A stretch of 64,000 nt of DNA from Oscillospiraceae bacterium (GCA_017409205.1 JAFQTF010000032.1:1-64000), one strand, 5' to 3'; positions 22,997 to 32,503 are shown, counted from the first letter of the stretch. Notes: generated by a model from the letters alone, not told the origin. A program made the numbers and translations.

Positions 22997-24400
22997 ATGC
23001 AGACATTTTTAACCATCGTTTCCACCGTTTATAATTTCCTTTGGGGCGATCTGTTCACCATCCCCCTGCCCGGCGGCGGCAGCATCGGCATTTCCCTGCT
23101 GGTGGCCATTCTGATCCCTGCAGGTATTTATTTTACCATCCGCACCAAATTCCTGCCCATCCGGCTGTTCCCGGAGATGCTCCGCATTTCTCTGGAACGG
23201 AATACCGGCGACAGGAAGGGCGCCCTGTCCGGTATGCAGGCTCTCATCGTTTCCACTGCCACCCGCGTGGGTATGGGCAATATGGTGGGCGTGGTGGCCG
23301 CCATTTCTGCCGGCGGTGCCGGCGCCGTTTTCTGGATGTGGGCAACCGCTCTGATCGGCTGCTCCACTGCCTTTGTGGAAGCCACGCTGGCCCAGATCTG
23401 CAACGAAAAGGATCCCCTTTACGGCGGACTCCGGGGCGGTCCCGCCTACTATATTCACCGGTTTTTCGCCAGAAGCCGTGTGGTGAAGCGTTACAGTCTG
23501 GTGGCTGTACTCTTTGCCCTGTCCGGCCTGCTGTGCTGGTGCGGCGTCAGTCAGGTCATCAGCAATTCCGTTTCCTCTGCCTTCTACAACGCTTTCCGGA
23601 TCCCGCCCATCGTTTCCACGGTGATTCTGGTGGCCCTGGCTGCGGTCATCGTACTGCGGAAAAACACAAGCGTTAAGGTGCTGGATATCATCGTTCCCAT
23701 CATGGCTGTTTTCTGGTTTGGCATCGCTGTTTTTGTTACAGTCAAAAATGCAGCGCTGCTGCCTGCCGTATTCCAGAGAATCTTTGAGGAAGCCTTCGGT
23801 CTGCGGCAGATGGCTGCCGGTGGTTTCGGTGCTGCCCTGATGAATGGCGTCAAGCGGGGCCTATTCTCCAATGAAGCCGGTTCCGGCTCTGCTCCCTGTG
23901 CCGCAGCGGCCGCCGATGTGAGCCATCCCGCCAAGGCGGGTCTCTTCCAGGCCTTCGGCGTGTTCATCGATACCATTGTGATCTGTTCCTGCACCGCTTT
24001 CATCATTCTGCTGGCACCCCAGGATGCACTGACCGGTCTGGAGGGTATGGAGCTGCTGCAGACTGCCATGGGCACCCACTTTGGTCCCATCGGCGTATAC
24101 TTCACCGCCATCACCCTGTGGCTGTTCAGCTTTTCCACCTTCATCGGTATTCTTTACTACGCCCGATCCAATGTGGCCTATCTCTTCGGCGACAACTGGA
24201 CCAGTCAGACCATCTACACGCTTGTGGCGCTGGTGATGCTGTTTATTGGCGGTCTGGCTACCTATACCTTTGTGTGGGATCTGGGCGATATCGGCATCGC
24301 GCTGATGACCATTTTCAATATGATCGTTCTGATCCCCATGTCCGGCCGGGCCATCCGTTCCCTGAACGACTACACCTCCCTGCCCCGGGAGCAGCGTTGA
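22997..24400 (+). CDS. Alanine/glycine:cation symporter (AGCS family)
   Basis: A 467-aa sodium- or proton-coupled amino acid symporter with about eleven membrane helices. Family motifs include GALSGMQALIVSTATRVGMGN and RGLFSNEAGSGSAPCAAAAA, in parts. It would import alanine or glycine; glycine is the substrate of the reductase encoded at 34459-42327, so a link is attractive but unproven. AGAGGT precedes the ATG at 22997; the open frame extends upstream into the promoter. Confidence 0.92.
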   Translation: MQTFLTIVSTVYNFLWGDLFTIPLPGGGSIGISLLVAILIPAGIYFTIRTKFLPIRLFPEMLRISLERNTGDRKGALSGMQALIVSTATRVGMGNMVGVVAAISAGGAGAVFWMWATALIGCSTAFVEATLAQICNEKDPLYGGLRGGPAYYIHRFFARSRVVKRYSLVAVLFALSGLLCWCGVSQVISNSVSSAFYNAFRIPPIVSTVILVALAAVIVLRKNTSVKVLDIIVPIMAVFWFGIAVFVTVKNAALLPAVFQRIFEEAFGLRQMAAGGFGAALMNGVKRGLFSNEAGSGSAPCAAAAADVSHPAKAGLFQAFGVFIDTIVICSCTAFIILLAPQDALTGLEGMELLQTAMGTHFGPIGVYFTAITLWLFSFSTFIGILYYARSNVAYLFGDNWTSQTIYTLVALVMLFIGGLATYTFVWDLGDIGIALMTIFNMIVLIPMSGRAIRSLNDYTSLPREQR

Positions 24401-24415
24401 TCCCCTGTTTCTTCA

Positions 24416-24446
24416 AAAGCCGCAGACAGAAGTCTGCGGCTTTCTT
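24416..24446 (+). terminator. Terminator of the AGCS symporter
   Basis: AAAGCCGCAGAC / GTCTGCGGCTTT with loop AGAA, followed by CTTC. Confidence 0.85.
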
Positions 24447-24448
24447 CA

Positions 24449-24478
24449 TTGACAGTCTCCGACCTGCTATGCTAAAAT
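24449..24478 (+). promoter_or_regulatory. Promoter of the YesL-like gene
   Basis: TTGACA (24449-24454), 18 bases, TAAAAT (24473-24478). Confidence 0.6.
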
Positions 24479-24505
24479 AAAACAAATTTCCAAATGGAGG
24501 CCCTT

Positions 24506-25135
24506 ATGTTTTCCATGTTCTCCCCTGATTCCAAAATCATGCAGGTCATCAGCCGGGTAACGGATCTGATCCTGCTGAACATCCTGTTCCTGATGACCTG
24601 TCTGCCGGTAATTACTGTCGGTGCAGCCACCGCGGCTATGTATACCCTGTGCTTCCGGATGATGCGGGAGGAAGGCAGCGGCGTGATCCGGCCCTACTTC
24701 CGTGCTTTCCGGGAAAATTTCAGACAGGGAACCGCGATCTGGCTGATCCTGCTGCTGATCATCGGCCCTGCCCTGTTTTATTTTGACCGGGTCTGGCAGG
24801 CGGACAGCCTGCTCCGGGTTTCCGGTCTGTTCTTTATCCTCATTGCCGTGGCAGGACTGATGACTGCCAGCTATGTATTCCCCTGGATCAGTCAGTTCCA
24901 GAACACAGCGGCCCAGTCCCTGCAGAATGCCCTGATCCTCAGCATCACGCACCTGCCCCGGAGCCTTGCCATTCTGGCCATCAATCTGCTGCCTGTGGCC
25001 TTGTGGGCACTGAACTATGACCTCTTCGAAAAAATCAGCTTTCTATGGCTGGCATTGTATTTTGCCGCCGCTGCCTATATGAATTGCGGTATTCTGTGGC
25101 ATGTGTTCAAGCCCTATCGGGAGCCACATGAATAA
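24506..25135 (+). CDS. YesL family membrane protein (DUF624)
   Basis: A 209-aa protein with five or six hydrophobic segments and the family N-terminus: DLILLNILFLMTCLPVITVG followed by AATAAMYTLCFRM. YesL proteins often lie near sugar ABC transporters, but no such genes are adjacent here and the role is unknown. The start at 24506 is five bases after GGAGG; the earlier ATG at 24494 overlaps that site. Confidence 0.82.
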   Translation: MFSMFSPDSKIMQVISRVTDLILLNILFLMTCLPVITVGAATAAMYTLCFRMMREEGSGVIRPYFRAFRENFRQGTAIWLILLLIIGPALFYFDRVWQADSLLRVSGLFFILIAVAGLMTASYVFPWISQFQNTAAQSLQNALILSITHLPRSLAILAINLLPVALWALNYDLFEKISFLWLALYFAAAAYMNCGILWHVFKPYREPHE

Positions 25136-25149
25136 AATACCATCAATAC

Positions 25150-25186
25150 CAAACCGGTCTGTGAGAACACACAGACCGGTTTTGAT
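25150..25186. terminator. Terminator after the YesL-like gene
   Basis: AAACCGGTCTGTG / CACAGACCGGTTT with loop AGAACA; it can act on both strands. Confidence 0.88.
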
Positions 25187-25199
25187 TATTCAAGGTTTC

Positions 25200-25604
25200 T
25201 CATGCGTAACCAAACGCCACTATTTCCCAATCCTCTGCCTCCGTTCGGGCCAGACACCAGGACCAGCTGTACAGCTGATTTGCGTTCCAGGCGCCTCCGC
25301 CAAATATCGGCGAGCGAAAATACGAAGTAAACACAACACAGTCCTTATATGTCTTTTCCCCGGATACCAGTTCATTGCAGTAATCCAGATTATTCTGACT
25401 GATATCATCCCCATCATACCGCACGGCAAACAGTCTGCATCCTTCAAAAGATCTGACCCGAGCTGCGATCAGTTCAGCTGCAGCACGACGTTCTGCAAGG
25501 GTATACCGCTGCGAATCACCACAGTCAATTTTCACCGGCAACAATGTGATAACCAAAAGAATTGCAACCAATATGCACACTGCGGTCAATATGGTTTTCT
25601 TCAT
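25200..25604 (-). CDS. Hypothetical exported protein
   Basis: A 134-aa protein with an N-terminal membrane or signal segment (ILTAVCILVAILLVITLLP). The compact exported domain holds three Cys residues and the pattern YTLAERRAAAELIAARVRSF. No family is recognised. GGGAGGGAT precedes the ATG at 25604. It lies downstream of degV on the same strand but after a terminator, so it is probably expressed separately. Confidence 0.55.
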   Translation of the reverse strand: MKKTILTAVCILVAILLVITLLPVKIDCGDSQRYTLAERRAAAELIAARVRSFEGCRLFAVRYDGDDISQNNLDYCNELVSGEKTYKDCVVFTSYFRSPIFGGGAWNANQLYSWSWCLARTEAEDWEIVAFGYA

Positions 25605-25647
25605 CAGAATCCCTCCCCCGGATTGGTTTTGCGTACCCTCCATTTTA

Positions 25648-25681
25648 TAAAAACCGGCACAGCGGATAACTGTGCCGGTCA
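25648..25681 (-). terminator. Terminator of degV
   Basis: On the minus strand ACCGGCACAG / CTGTGCCGGT is followed by TTTTATAAAAT. Confidence 0.88.
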
Positions 25682-25703
25682 ACTGTCTGATAAATTCTGT
25701 CTG

Positions 25704-26543
25704 TTATTCTGCAACGTATACCATGCCGCAGGCGTTGGGACCCACATGGCTGCCGATGGCAGCACCCACATTGATGATCTTCTCATCGGGGATATCATAG
25801 CCCATAGCACGGAACTTTTCAGCCAGAGCCACACCATTGGAGCGTTCTCCGGTATACATGGCGTAGAAATTGTGTTCCTTACTGGGTTTCTGGGCCTCCA
25901 CCCGCTTGCACAGGTAGTCCATACCCTTTCGCATACCCATGGCCTTGGCGGGCACCTCAATAGCGCCCTCCTCCGTGACCCGGATAATGGGCTTCACCTG
26001 GGCCAGGGTACCCAGTTTATAGACAGTCTGACTGATGCGTCCGCCCCGATACAGGTATTCCAGAGTATCCATGCAGGCATACAGCACGATCTTGTTCTGA
26101 ATGGACTGAACACCGGCAATGATCTCCTTTGCGGTCTTGCCTTCGTCCCGAAGTTTTGCGGCATAATCCAGGATCACCCGGAGGCCGCCGGTGGCGTTTT
26201 TGCTGTCGAGAACATGGCAGTCCTCACAGTCCACCATTTCCTTCGTGGCGCAGGCTGTCTGGTAAGTACCGCTGATGGCACCGGAAATGGAGATGTACAG
26301 AGCCTCATCTCCCGCTGCCTTGGCATCTTCAAAGAGATCCAGCAGCAGCTGGGGGGCCGGCTGGGAGGTCTTGGGGTACTCTCCGCTGGCCAGCAGATCA
26401 TAGAACTGATCCTTGCTGAGGTTCACATTCTCCTGGTATTCCTTTTCTCCGAAAAATACGGACAGGGGGATGCAGGTGATATTCAGCTGTTCATACTCCT
26501 TCGGTTCCAAATCCGCAGAGGAGTCGGTGATGAGTCTGACCAT
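25704..26543 (-). CDS. DegV family fatty-acid-binding protein
   Basis: A 279-aa protein with the DegV N-terminus VRLITDSSADLEP, IPLSVFFGEKEYQE, and ISGAISGTYQTAC. DegV/FakB proteins bind a fatty acid and present it to a FakA kinase for phosphorylation. It lies four bases downstream of a PlsC-type acyltransferase on the same strand, which supports a role in phospholipid synthesis. GGGAGGTT precedes the ATG. Confidence 0.92.
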   Translation of the reverse strand: MVRLITDSSADLEPKEYEQLNITCIPLSVFFGEKEYQENVNLSKDQFYDLLASGEYPKTSQPAPQLLLDLFEDAKAAGDEALYISISGAISGTYQTACATKEMVDCEDCHVLDSKNATGGLRVILDYAAKLRDEGKTAKEIIAGVQSIQNKIVLYACMDTLEYLYRGGRISQTVYKLGTLAQVKPIIRVTEEGAIEVPAKAMGMRKGMDYLCKRVEAQKPSKEHNFYAMYTGERSNGVALAEKFRAMGYDIPDEKIINVGAAIGSHVGPNACGMVYVAE

Positions 26544-26546
26544 AGA

Positions 26547-27266
26547 TTAACCTCCCTGAGTGCACGCCTGAATTTTGGCGGCGATGCGCTCTTTCACCAG
26601 CGCGGCAAGCTCTGCCGGCTTCATATTCTGATACTCTTCATAAGGAATGGGCTGCAGATAATGCAGCTGCATGGAAACCGGCTTGCTTCCCTTCTGATCC
26701 AGCACCTTAAAACTGTCGATCAGGGCAACAGGAAGGACGGTACACTTGCTTTTGGTGGCGCAGCGGAAGCTTCCGCCGTGGAATTCCAGCATTTCATTGC
26801 CCAGCTTGCTGCGGGTGCCCTCGGGAAAGATCAGATAGTTTCTGCCCTTCTTAACCTCCTCGGTGACATTCTGAATCACCGTCAGGGACTGGCGAACATC
26901 CTCCCGGTCCATGGCATAGGATTTGGTGCACAGGGCGATCTGATGCAGGAAGGGCACATCATACAGTTCCTTCTTCAGAACTGCACCCAGAGGAATATCG
27001 CAGGTGGCCGCAATGGCCAGCACATCAAACAGCCCCTGGTGGTTGGCATACATCATAAAGCCGGCATCCGCAGGAATGTTTTCCAGACCGGTGACGGTCA
27101 GATCCACATTACCGCCCTTGATAGCCCGCCGAAGGATAAACTGAATATGCTTCCAACGGTCGATTTCCGGGACGGAATCCACATATTTGGCATTGCGGCA
27201 CAGCTTAAGCCAGGCGCCGGGGACGATCCAAAGGTTCTTCAGAACCATCATCACAATTCGATTCAT
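26547..27266 (-). CDS. plsC: 1-acyl-sn-glycerol-3-phosphate acyltransferase (PlsC family)
   Basis: A 239-aa acyltransferase with the HX4D catalytic motif NHQGLFD, the FPEGTRSKLGNEML substrate-binding block and a basic, hydrophobic N-terminus for membrane attachment. It adds the second acyl chain during phosphatidic acid synthesis. The ATG at 27266 is preceded by GGAAG; a GTG 15 codons upstream overlaps the -10 box and cannot be translated from that promoter. It forms an operon with degV. Confidence 0.9.
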   Translation of the reverse strand: MNRIVMMVLKNLWIVPGAWLKLCRNAKYVDSVPEIDRWKHIQFILRRAIKGGNVDLTVTGLENIPADAGFMMYANHQGLFDVLAIAATCDIPLGAVLKKELYDVPFLHQIALCTKSYAMDREDVRQSLTVIQNVTEEVKKGRNYLIFPEGTRSKLGNEMLEFHGGSFRCATKSKCTVLPVALIDSFKVLDQKGSKPVSMQLHYLQPIPYEEYQNMKPAELAALVKERIAAKIQACTQGG

Positions 27267-27301
27267 GATTTTTCTTCCGTTTCCGTAGATTCTTGCCTTA
27301 T

Positions 27302-27330
27302 ATTTTACCACAGCAGACCTTCCTTTTCAA
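27302..27330 (-). promoter_or_regulatory. Promoter of plsC-degV
   Basis: On the minus strand TTGAAA (27325-27330), 17 bases, TAAAAT (27302-27307). Confidence 0.65.
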
Positions 27331-27382
27331 TCCGTATCCCGAAAAAAACGCAAAAAGCCGGTAGAATTCACCATTCATTCAC

Positions 27383-27412
27383 AAAAACGCCTCTCCTTTC
27401 GGAGAGGCGTCT
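27383..27412 (-). terminator. Terminator of the MacAB-like operon
   Basis: On the minus strand GACGCCTCTCC / GGAGAGGCGTT followed by TTTG. Confidence 0.88.
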
Positions 27413-27417
27413 GTTGG

Positions 27418-28671
27418 TTAATCTCGACGCAGGGCATCGATGGGATTCAGATTGGCCGCCTGGGTGGCAGGCAGCAGACCAAACACCACGCCGATGAGCG
27501 TAGAGAATACCACGCTGATGGCAATGGCCGTTACGTCGATGGCCACCGGGATCTGCATCATGGCAGAGATCAGCTGGGCAAGACCGATGCCGCTGATGAC
27601 ACCGATGATGCCGCCAAGGCTGGTCAGCACCGCAGCTTCCGTCAAAAACTGCAGCAGGATCCGCTTTTTCTTGGCACCAATGGCCTTCTTCAGTCCGATC
27701 TCACCGGTTCGCTCGGTGACGGACACCAGCATGATGTTCATAACGCCGATGCCGCCCACCAGCAGAGAAATACCTGCAATCCAGATCAGCTGGGCATTGG
27801 TGGATTCAGACATGCTCTGCAGCTGCTGGGCCTGTTCCAGCATATCCTGGCTGCGGTAATCAAAATCACCGTTGGTATCCACGATCTGCTTTTCCGTCAG
27901 CAGGTCCGCTGCTGCCTGTCCGGCGCTGGCCATAACATCGGTGTTTTCCACCTTGATGGCCACATTTTGGGGTTCATCGAACCGGTAGGCCGTAGGCCAT
28001 ACCGCGTCCGGCAGATAGATCCTGCCGGAGGAACGGTCTGCATAGAGCCAGTAATCATTGATGGACTGGATGGTGGGAGCAAACTCCTCACTGAGGGCAA
28101 CCACGCCCACCACGGTGAATACATCGCCCTGCAATTCAATGGGCTGTCCCACCGGGGATTCTCCGCCGAACAGCGTTGTGACAGTATTTTCGTCCACCAG
28201 AGCCACCTTCCGGAAATCGGTATAATCCGATGCCGTAAAGCCCCGGCCGTACTTCACCTGCAGGCCATAAACGTTAAGATAGTACCGATCAATACCGTAG
28301 ATCTCGCCGTTGAACTGGGTGTTCAGATAGAAGATACCTTCGGCGTAGTTCCGGGAATGGTACAGGGACACCTTTTCCACGCCGTCGATGGCTTCCAGCT
28401 CCTGCCGTGTCTCCTCGGTGATACGGCGGACACCCTGGGGAATATCATTCCAGCTCATATCATAGGAATAGCCGCCCTGATTCAGCTGGACCGTCACCAC
28501 ATTGTTGCCGGCACCGATGAGGTTTTCCTTGATCTGCTCATTGGTTCCCTTAATGGTGGAAACGATGGTGATGATGGCGGCAATGCCGATGATGATACCC
28601 AGCATGGTCAGCACAGAGCGAAGCTTATGGCCCCAGATACCCTGGAAGGCAAGTCGGATATTTTCAACCAT
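27418..28671 (-). CDS. ABC transporter permease, MacB/FtsX type
   Basis: A 417-aa permease with the MacB layout: one N-terminal membrane helix (LRSVLTMLGIIIGIAAIITI), a large extracytoplasmic domain (about 45-285), and three C-terminal helices beginning GGIGVMNIMLVSVTERTGEIG, shown in part. These transporters work as mechanotransmitters for export of peptides, antibiotics or lipoproteins. It is the last gene of a four-gene operon with two adaptors and an ATPase. GGAGGAT precedes the ATG. Confidence 0.92.
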   Translation of the reverse strand: MVENIRLAFQGIWGHKLRSVLTMLGIIIGIAAIITIVSTIKGTNEQIKENLIGAGNNVVTVQLNQGGYSYDMSWNDIPQGVRRITEETRQELEAIDGVEKVSLYHSRNYAEGIFYLNTQFNGEIYGIDRYYLNVYGLQVKYGRGFTASDYTDFRKVALVDENTVTTLFGGESPVGQPIELQGDVFTVVGVVALSEEFAPTIQSINDYWLYADRSSGRIYLPDAVWPTAYRFDEPQNVAIKVENTDVMASAGQAAADLLTEKQIVDTNGDFDYRSQDMLEQAQQLQSMSESTNAQLIWIAGISLLVGGIGVMNIMLVSVTERTGEIGLKKAIGAKKKRILLQFLTEAAVLTSLGGIIGVISGIGLAQLISAMMQIPVAIDVTAIAISVVFSTLIGVVFGLLPATQAANLNPIDALRRD

Positions 28672-28683
28672 AGTCTATCCTCC

Positions 28684-30594
28684 TTAACCGTAAAGGTCGC
28701 TCATGTCGCCCTCTTCAGCGGCAACACCGGGCTTCACATTCTTACCATAAGGGAAGGCAATCAGGTCATCTGCTGTCAAACCTTCCAGGATTTCGGTGTA
28801 ACTGCCCCAGAGAGATTTGCCAGTGGTGACAAACCGCTGCTCCAGCTTTCCGTTCTGACCCAAGACATAGACATAGCTCTTTCCCTTCTCTGTCCGCAGG
28901 AAGGGATTCTCCAGATAAACGCCATTTTCGCTTTCTGCGGCAGAGTACATCACGCTGACATAACTGCCTGCCTGCAGATCCGCGCTTTCATCCACAAATA
29001 CCTGGAAGGGATAGTAGGACGCATTGGGATTGCCGTTGCCGTTGTAATAACCCTCCCGGGTGGGGAAATCGCCTATGGATTCCACGGTACCTGTGTAGGT
29101 CATGCCGGTATTCCAGTCATTCACCGTAACTTCCTGGCCGGGCTTCATCTTTGCCTTTTCCAGTTCACTGACAAAGCCTTCCACGTAGAATCCGCCGCCA
29201 CCGGAAACCTTCATCAGAGGCTGTCTGGTCTGCTTGGCTTCTTCCTCCGTCAGCAGGGAAACCACTTCACCGTCAATATCCGCATAGACATTTCCATCAC
29301 TGACCTCAGTCAGCATGATTTTATATTCGGCATCTGCCATTTTGATCTGGAATTCCAGATCCTTGATCTTCTTCAGCTGGTCAGACCGCAGCTGGGCGAT
29401 CTGGGCTGCCGTATAGCCACTGCCGAAGTCCATCTCCGGGATGTCCGCAGATGTATCGCCGCTGCCCAGTTCCGCCAGCATGTGATCCGGGATCACCGCG
29501 TCCTCAAACCGGAAGGAAAAACCGGCATCGGTTTTCTTCACCTTCATGCCCTGCCAGAGCTGTTTATTGCCCAGAGACATATTGCCGGAGGTTACCCGGA
29601 ATACCACATGGAAACTGTCCACAGAAACCGGTGTTGCTGCAGAAGCACTGGAAGGCATCCTGGGCCGAAGCAGGCTCTCCCTGGATTCTTCTGTAGGCTC
29701 ACTGGACTCCTCCGTGGGCTCGCTGGACTCCTCTGTGGGCTCACTGGATTCCTCTGTGGGCTCATTGGATTCCTCTGTGGGTTCGCTGGACTCCTCTGTG
29801 GGCTCACTGGATTCCTCTGTGGGCTCGCTGGACTCCTCTGTGGGTTCGCTGGACTCCTCTGTGGGCTCACTGGATTCCTCTGTGGGCTCGCTGGACTCCT
29901 CTGTGGGTTCGCTGGATTCCTCCGTAGGTTCCTCACTGGGCTCGCTGGGTTCCGGCTGATTTTCTGTCTGATACTGTTCTGCCTTTGCAAGGATGGCGGC
30001 AAAAACAGTATTGTCGATATCCGTATCATCCCGGATCCAGCAGATCAGCGCCTTTTCCTGCGTGCTGCCATCGTAGGATTTCTGTGCAGAAATCCGGTAT
30101 GGATCTGTCAGCATGGTTCCCAGATTCTCGTCCGCACCGGAATCATCCGGAGCGCTGGGGATCACCATGGGCTTCATGCTGTTGATCTCCCGCAGCTCAT
30201 CTTTGGCATCCTCCAACTGCAGTTTCAGCTTTTCCACATCCAGACGCTTCCGCTCCAACTGCAGGTCAGACAAGGTGGTATCAAAGGTCATCAGCAGATC
30301 GCCCTTCTTCACCATGTCACCTGCCTGCACAAGGATCTCTGTAACAGTCTGTGTATCCGTCAGAAATACCGTCTGGATCTTGTCCGTAGTAACCGGGCCG
30401 TAGCTTTCCTGGGAGTCACCCCAGTATTCCGTCATGCCCACATACTGGAAGGGAAAAACGTAAACCGGCTCAGAACTGCTGTGTCCGGCATGATACCAGG
30501 CAGTGCAGCCAATGGCAGCCGCCGCCACGCCGGCAGTTACGCCAATGATCCATTTTTTCTTTGTTTTCCAAAGGGTCTTTACATCAATCTTCAT
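28684..30594 (-). CDS. HlyD/RND-type adaptor with long Ser-Glu-Pro-Thr repeat
   Basis: A 636-aa membrane-fusion-type protein. It has an N-terminal membrane helix (about 14-30), a first biotinyl-lipoyl-like half followed by a coiled coil (LQLERKRLDVEKLKLQLE), then a low-complexity insert of twelve SEPTEES-type heptads (about residues 221-305), a second coiled coil and a C-terminal beta-barrel domain. Adaptors of this kind bridge MacB-type permeases to the envelope; a Gram-positive uses them outside the membrane. The insert sits in the middle of the polypeptide, an odd position. The start at 30594 follows AAAGGAGG and overlaps the ATPase gene by eleven bases. Confidence 0.8.
   Translation of the reverse strand: MKIDVKTLWKTKKKWIIGVTAGVAAAAIGCTAWYHAGHSSSEPVYVFPFQYVGMTEYWGDSQESYGPVTTDKIQTVFLTDTQTVTEILVQAGDMVKKGDLLMTFDTTLSDLQLERKRLDVEKLKLQLEDAKDELREINSMKPMVIPSAPDDSGADENLGTMLTDPYRISAQKSYDGSTQEKALICWIRDDTDIDNTVFAAILAKAEQYQTENQPEPSEPSEEPTEESSEPTEESSEPTEESSEPTEESSEPTEESSEPTEESSEPTEESSEPTEESNEPTEESSEPTEESSEPTEESSEPTEESRESLLRPRMPSSASAATPVSVDSFHVVFRVTSGNMSLGNKQLWQGMKVKKTDAGFSFRFEDAVIPDHMLAELGSGDTSADIPEMDFGSGYTAAQIAQLRSDQLKKIKDLEFQIKMADAEYKIMLTEVSDGNVYADIDGEVVSLLTEEEAKQTRQPLMKVSGGGGFYVEGFVSELEKAKMKPGQEVTVNDWNTGMTYTGTVESIGDFPTREGYYNGNGNPNASYYPFQVFVDESADLQAGSYVSVMYSAAESENGVYLENPFLRTEKGKSYVYVLGQNGKLEQRFVTTGKSLWGSYTEILEGLTADDLIAFPYGKNVKPGVAAEEGDMSDLYG
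29682..29933 (-). repeat. 21-bp tandem repeat, twelve copies
   Basis: On the plus strand the unit reads CTGGACTCCTCTGTGGGCT(C/T)(G/A)-like with few substitutions; on the coding strand each copy gives SEPTEES. One copy is changed to NEPTEES. In-frame gain or loss of units would change only the linker length. Confidence 0.9.
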
Positions 30595-31288
30595 GGCCGG
30601 CCTCCTTTGGTTCCTCCGTCTCTGTTCGGAGCTCACCGTCCAGAATGTGATAGGTCTTGTCTGCGCAGGCTGCAATGGAAGGCTCATGGGTGATCATGAT
30701 GATCGTCATGCCTTCCTCGCTGAGCCGGCGGAAAATCTCCATGATCTGATTACCGGACTTGGTATCCAGTGCGCCGGTGGGTTCGTCCGCCAGCAGAAGA
30801 TCCGGTTTTCCCACCATAGCCCGGGCGATGGCAATTCTCTGGCACTGGCCGCCGGACAGCTGATTGGGGAAAAAATCCATGCGCTCCTCAAGGCCCACAG
30901 CCTTCAGCGCTTCCTCTGCCCTGACCCGGCGCTCTTTCAGCGGCACATCCGCATACAGCAGGGGAAGCGCCACATTGTCCCGGGCATCCAGCTTCGGCAT
31001 CAGATGAAAGCTCTGAAAGACAAAACCGATATGCTTGTTCCGGATCTCTGCCAGTGCATCGTCGCTGAGATTCTTCAGATCCCTGCCATCCAGCTCATAA
31101 CTGCCGGAGGTAGGAACGTCCAGACATCCGATGATATTCATCAACGTGGTCTTTCCGGAACCGGAGGGGCCCATAATTGCCAGATAGTCCCCCCGCTCCA
31201 CCGTCAGGTTCACATTTTTCAGCACCCGAACCGGTTCCCTGCCCTGCTGGTAGTCCTTGCAGATGTCTGTCAGTTTTAAAATGGGCAT
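30584..31288 (-). CDS. ABC transporter ATP-binding protein, MacB/LolD type
   Basis: A 234-aa ATPase with Walker A GPSGSGKTT, signature LSGGQCQRIAIARAM, Walker B LLLADEPTGALD and the H-loop MITHEPS. It powers the permease encoded at 27418-28671. Its ATG overlaps the stop of the upstream adaptor (ATGA), and its end overlaps the next adaptor, so the operon is translationally coupled. Confidence 0.95.
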   Translation of the reverse strand: MPILKLTDICKDYQQGREPVRVLKNVNLTVERGDYLAIMGPSGSGKTTLMNIIGCLDVPTSGSYELDGRDLKNLSDDALAEIRNKHIGFVFQSFHLMPKLDARDNVALPLLYADVPLKERRVRAEEALKAVGLEERMDFFPNQLSGGQCQRIAIARAMVGKPDLLLADEPTGALDTKSGNQIMEIFRRLSEEGMTIIMITHEPSIAACADKTYHILDGELRTETEEPKEAGHED

Positions 31289-32463
31289 CAGGCCACCCCG
31301 CCTTCTTCGGCAGCCGCCTCTGCTTCAGGAGCAGTGCGGGTGGTGTCGGCACCCTCCTGACACAGTTCAGGGTCGGGGAAGGCAATATAATCTTCCTCGG
31401 TCAGACCTTCCAGAATCTCCACAGTGCCCATCATATCGTTCATCTCACCCAGAGTGACCCTGCGCTTTTCCAGCTTGCCCCGGCTCTCGGCCCAGACATA
31501 GGCGGTTCCGTCCTCTTCAAAGCTGATGAATGCACTGCTGACAGGAATACCGGAAGCTTCACCCTCTTCCGCAGCCACTTCCAGATATACGTGCTGACCC
31601 AGGATTAGACCGTCAGTATTCTCCAGCTCCACATAGAAGGGATACTTGCTGGAGGTGGTCATTTCATCGGGGGACATCACGTAATAGTTGTTATTGTTTT
31701 CCTGAGTGGGGTTTTCATAGTCCACCAGGGTCACGGTGCCCATCCAGAACTGATTTTCATCGGTACGGGACAGGATCTTCAGCTGGCTTCCTTCTGTAAT
31801 GCCGCCCCGCTGCAGCTCCCCGAGGGTACCCTTGACCCGGTAAGAGCCGGACTGCTGAATGGAGATATAGGGCAGCGGATTTCCATAGTTATCGGTGCCG
31901 TTTTCATTCACCGACTGAACCCGGCCGGTGACCGGGGAAACCACGGTGGCATTCGCCAGAATGTCCTCAGACTTGGCTACTTCTGCTTCCTTGCTCTTCT
32001 GATTCAGCTCCGCTTCCTTCAGATCCACCTGGGTGGACTGGATCTGGATGGTGTACTGCAGCTTATCGGCTGCACCCACCCGATTCCGGTCCCGTTCCAG
32101 TTCAGTGATCTGAGATTTATAGTTTTCAATGGTTGCCTTCAGCTGCTCCAGTTCCAGTCTCTGCTTGTCCAGAGTCAGCTGCAGTTCTTCCGTGTCATAG
32201 GAGAACAGTTCCTGTCCTTCCCTGACGTCATCGCCTTCCTTGACAAAGACCTCTGCAATGGTCTTTTCACCATCCTTCTGGATCTCCGCCACGTTTTCCG
32301 ACACCACGATGCCTGCAAACCGATCACCGGGAGCAATTCCGCCCATGCCGGAAAGTTCCGACACAGACTGAACATACACGGCTGCACCATCACCGCCGCA
32401 TCCGGTCATGGTCAGAAGCAGCGTCAGCGCCAGCACAAAACAAAGCTGCCTTTTTCGATTCAT
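31288..32463 (-). CDS. Efflux adaptor lipoprotein (HlyD/RND family)
   Basis: A 391-aa protein with a lipoprotein signal peptide (LALTLLLTMTGC, probable lipid Cys). It has a lipoyl-like half, a long coiled coil (about 105-195, TLDKQRLELEQLKATIENYK) and beta-barrel domains. It is the first gene of the MacAB-like operon, which thus encodes two different adaptors. The C-terminal 25 residues are Ala/Glu-rich. The ATG at 32463 has AGGAGG in front. Confidence 0.88.
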   Translation of the reverse strand: MNRKRQLCFVLALTLLLTMTGCGGDGAAVYVQSVSELSGMGGIAPGDRFAGIVVSENVAEIQKDGEKTIAEVFVKEGDDVREGQELFSYDTEELQLTLDKQRLELEQLKATIENYKSQITELERDRNRVGAADKLQYTIQIQSTQVDLKEAELNQKSKEAEVAKSEDILANATVVSPVTGRVQSVNENGTDNYGNPLPYISIQQSGSYRVKGTLGELQRGGITEGSQLKILSRTDENQFWMGTVTLVDYENPTQENNNNYYVMSPDEMTTSSKYPFYVELENTDGLILGQHVYLEVAAEEGEASGIPVSSAFISFEEDGTAYVWAESRGKLEKRRVTLGEMNDMMGTVEILEGLTEEDYIAFPDPELCQEGADTTRTAPEAEAAAEEGGVA

Positions 32464-32503
32464 ACACGGTTCCTCCTGATGGCAATATACTTTCTTTTGT
32501 ATC

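Noticed and set aside
29682..29933. CRISPR-like array of 21-bp repeats
   Set aside because: No unique spacers; the repeats are contiguous and in frame with the adaptor protein.
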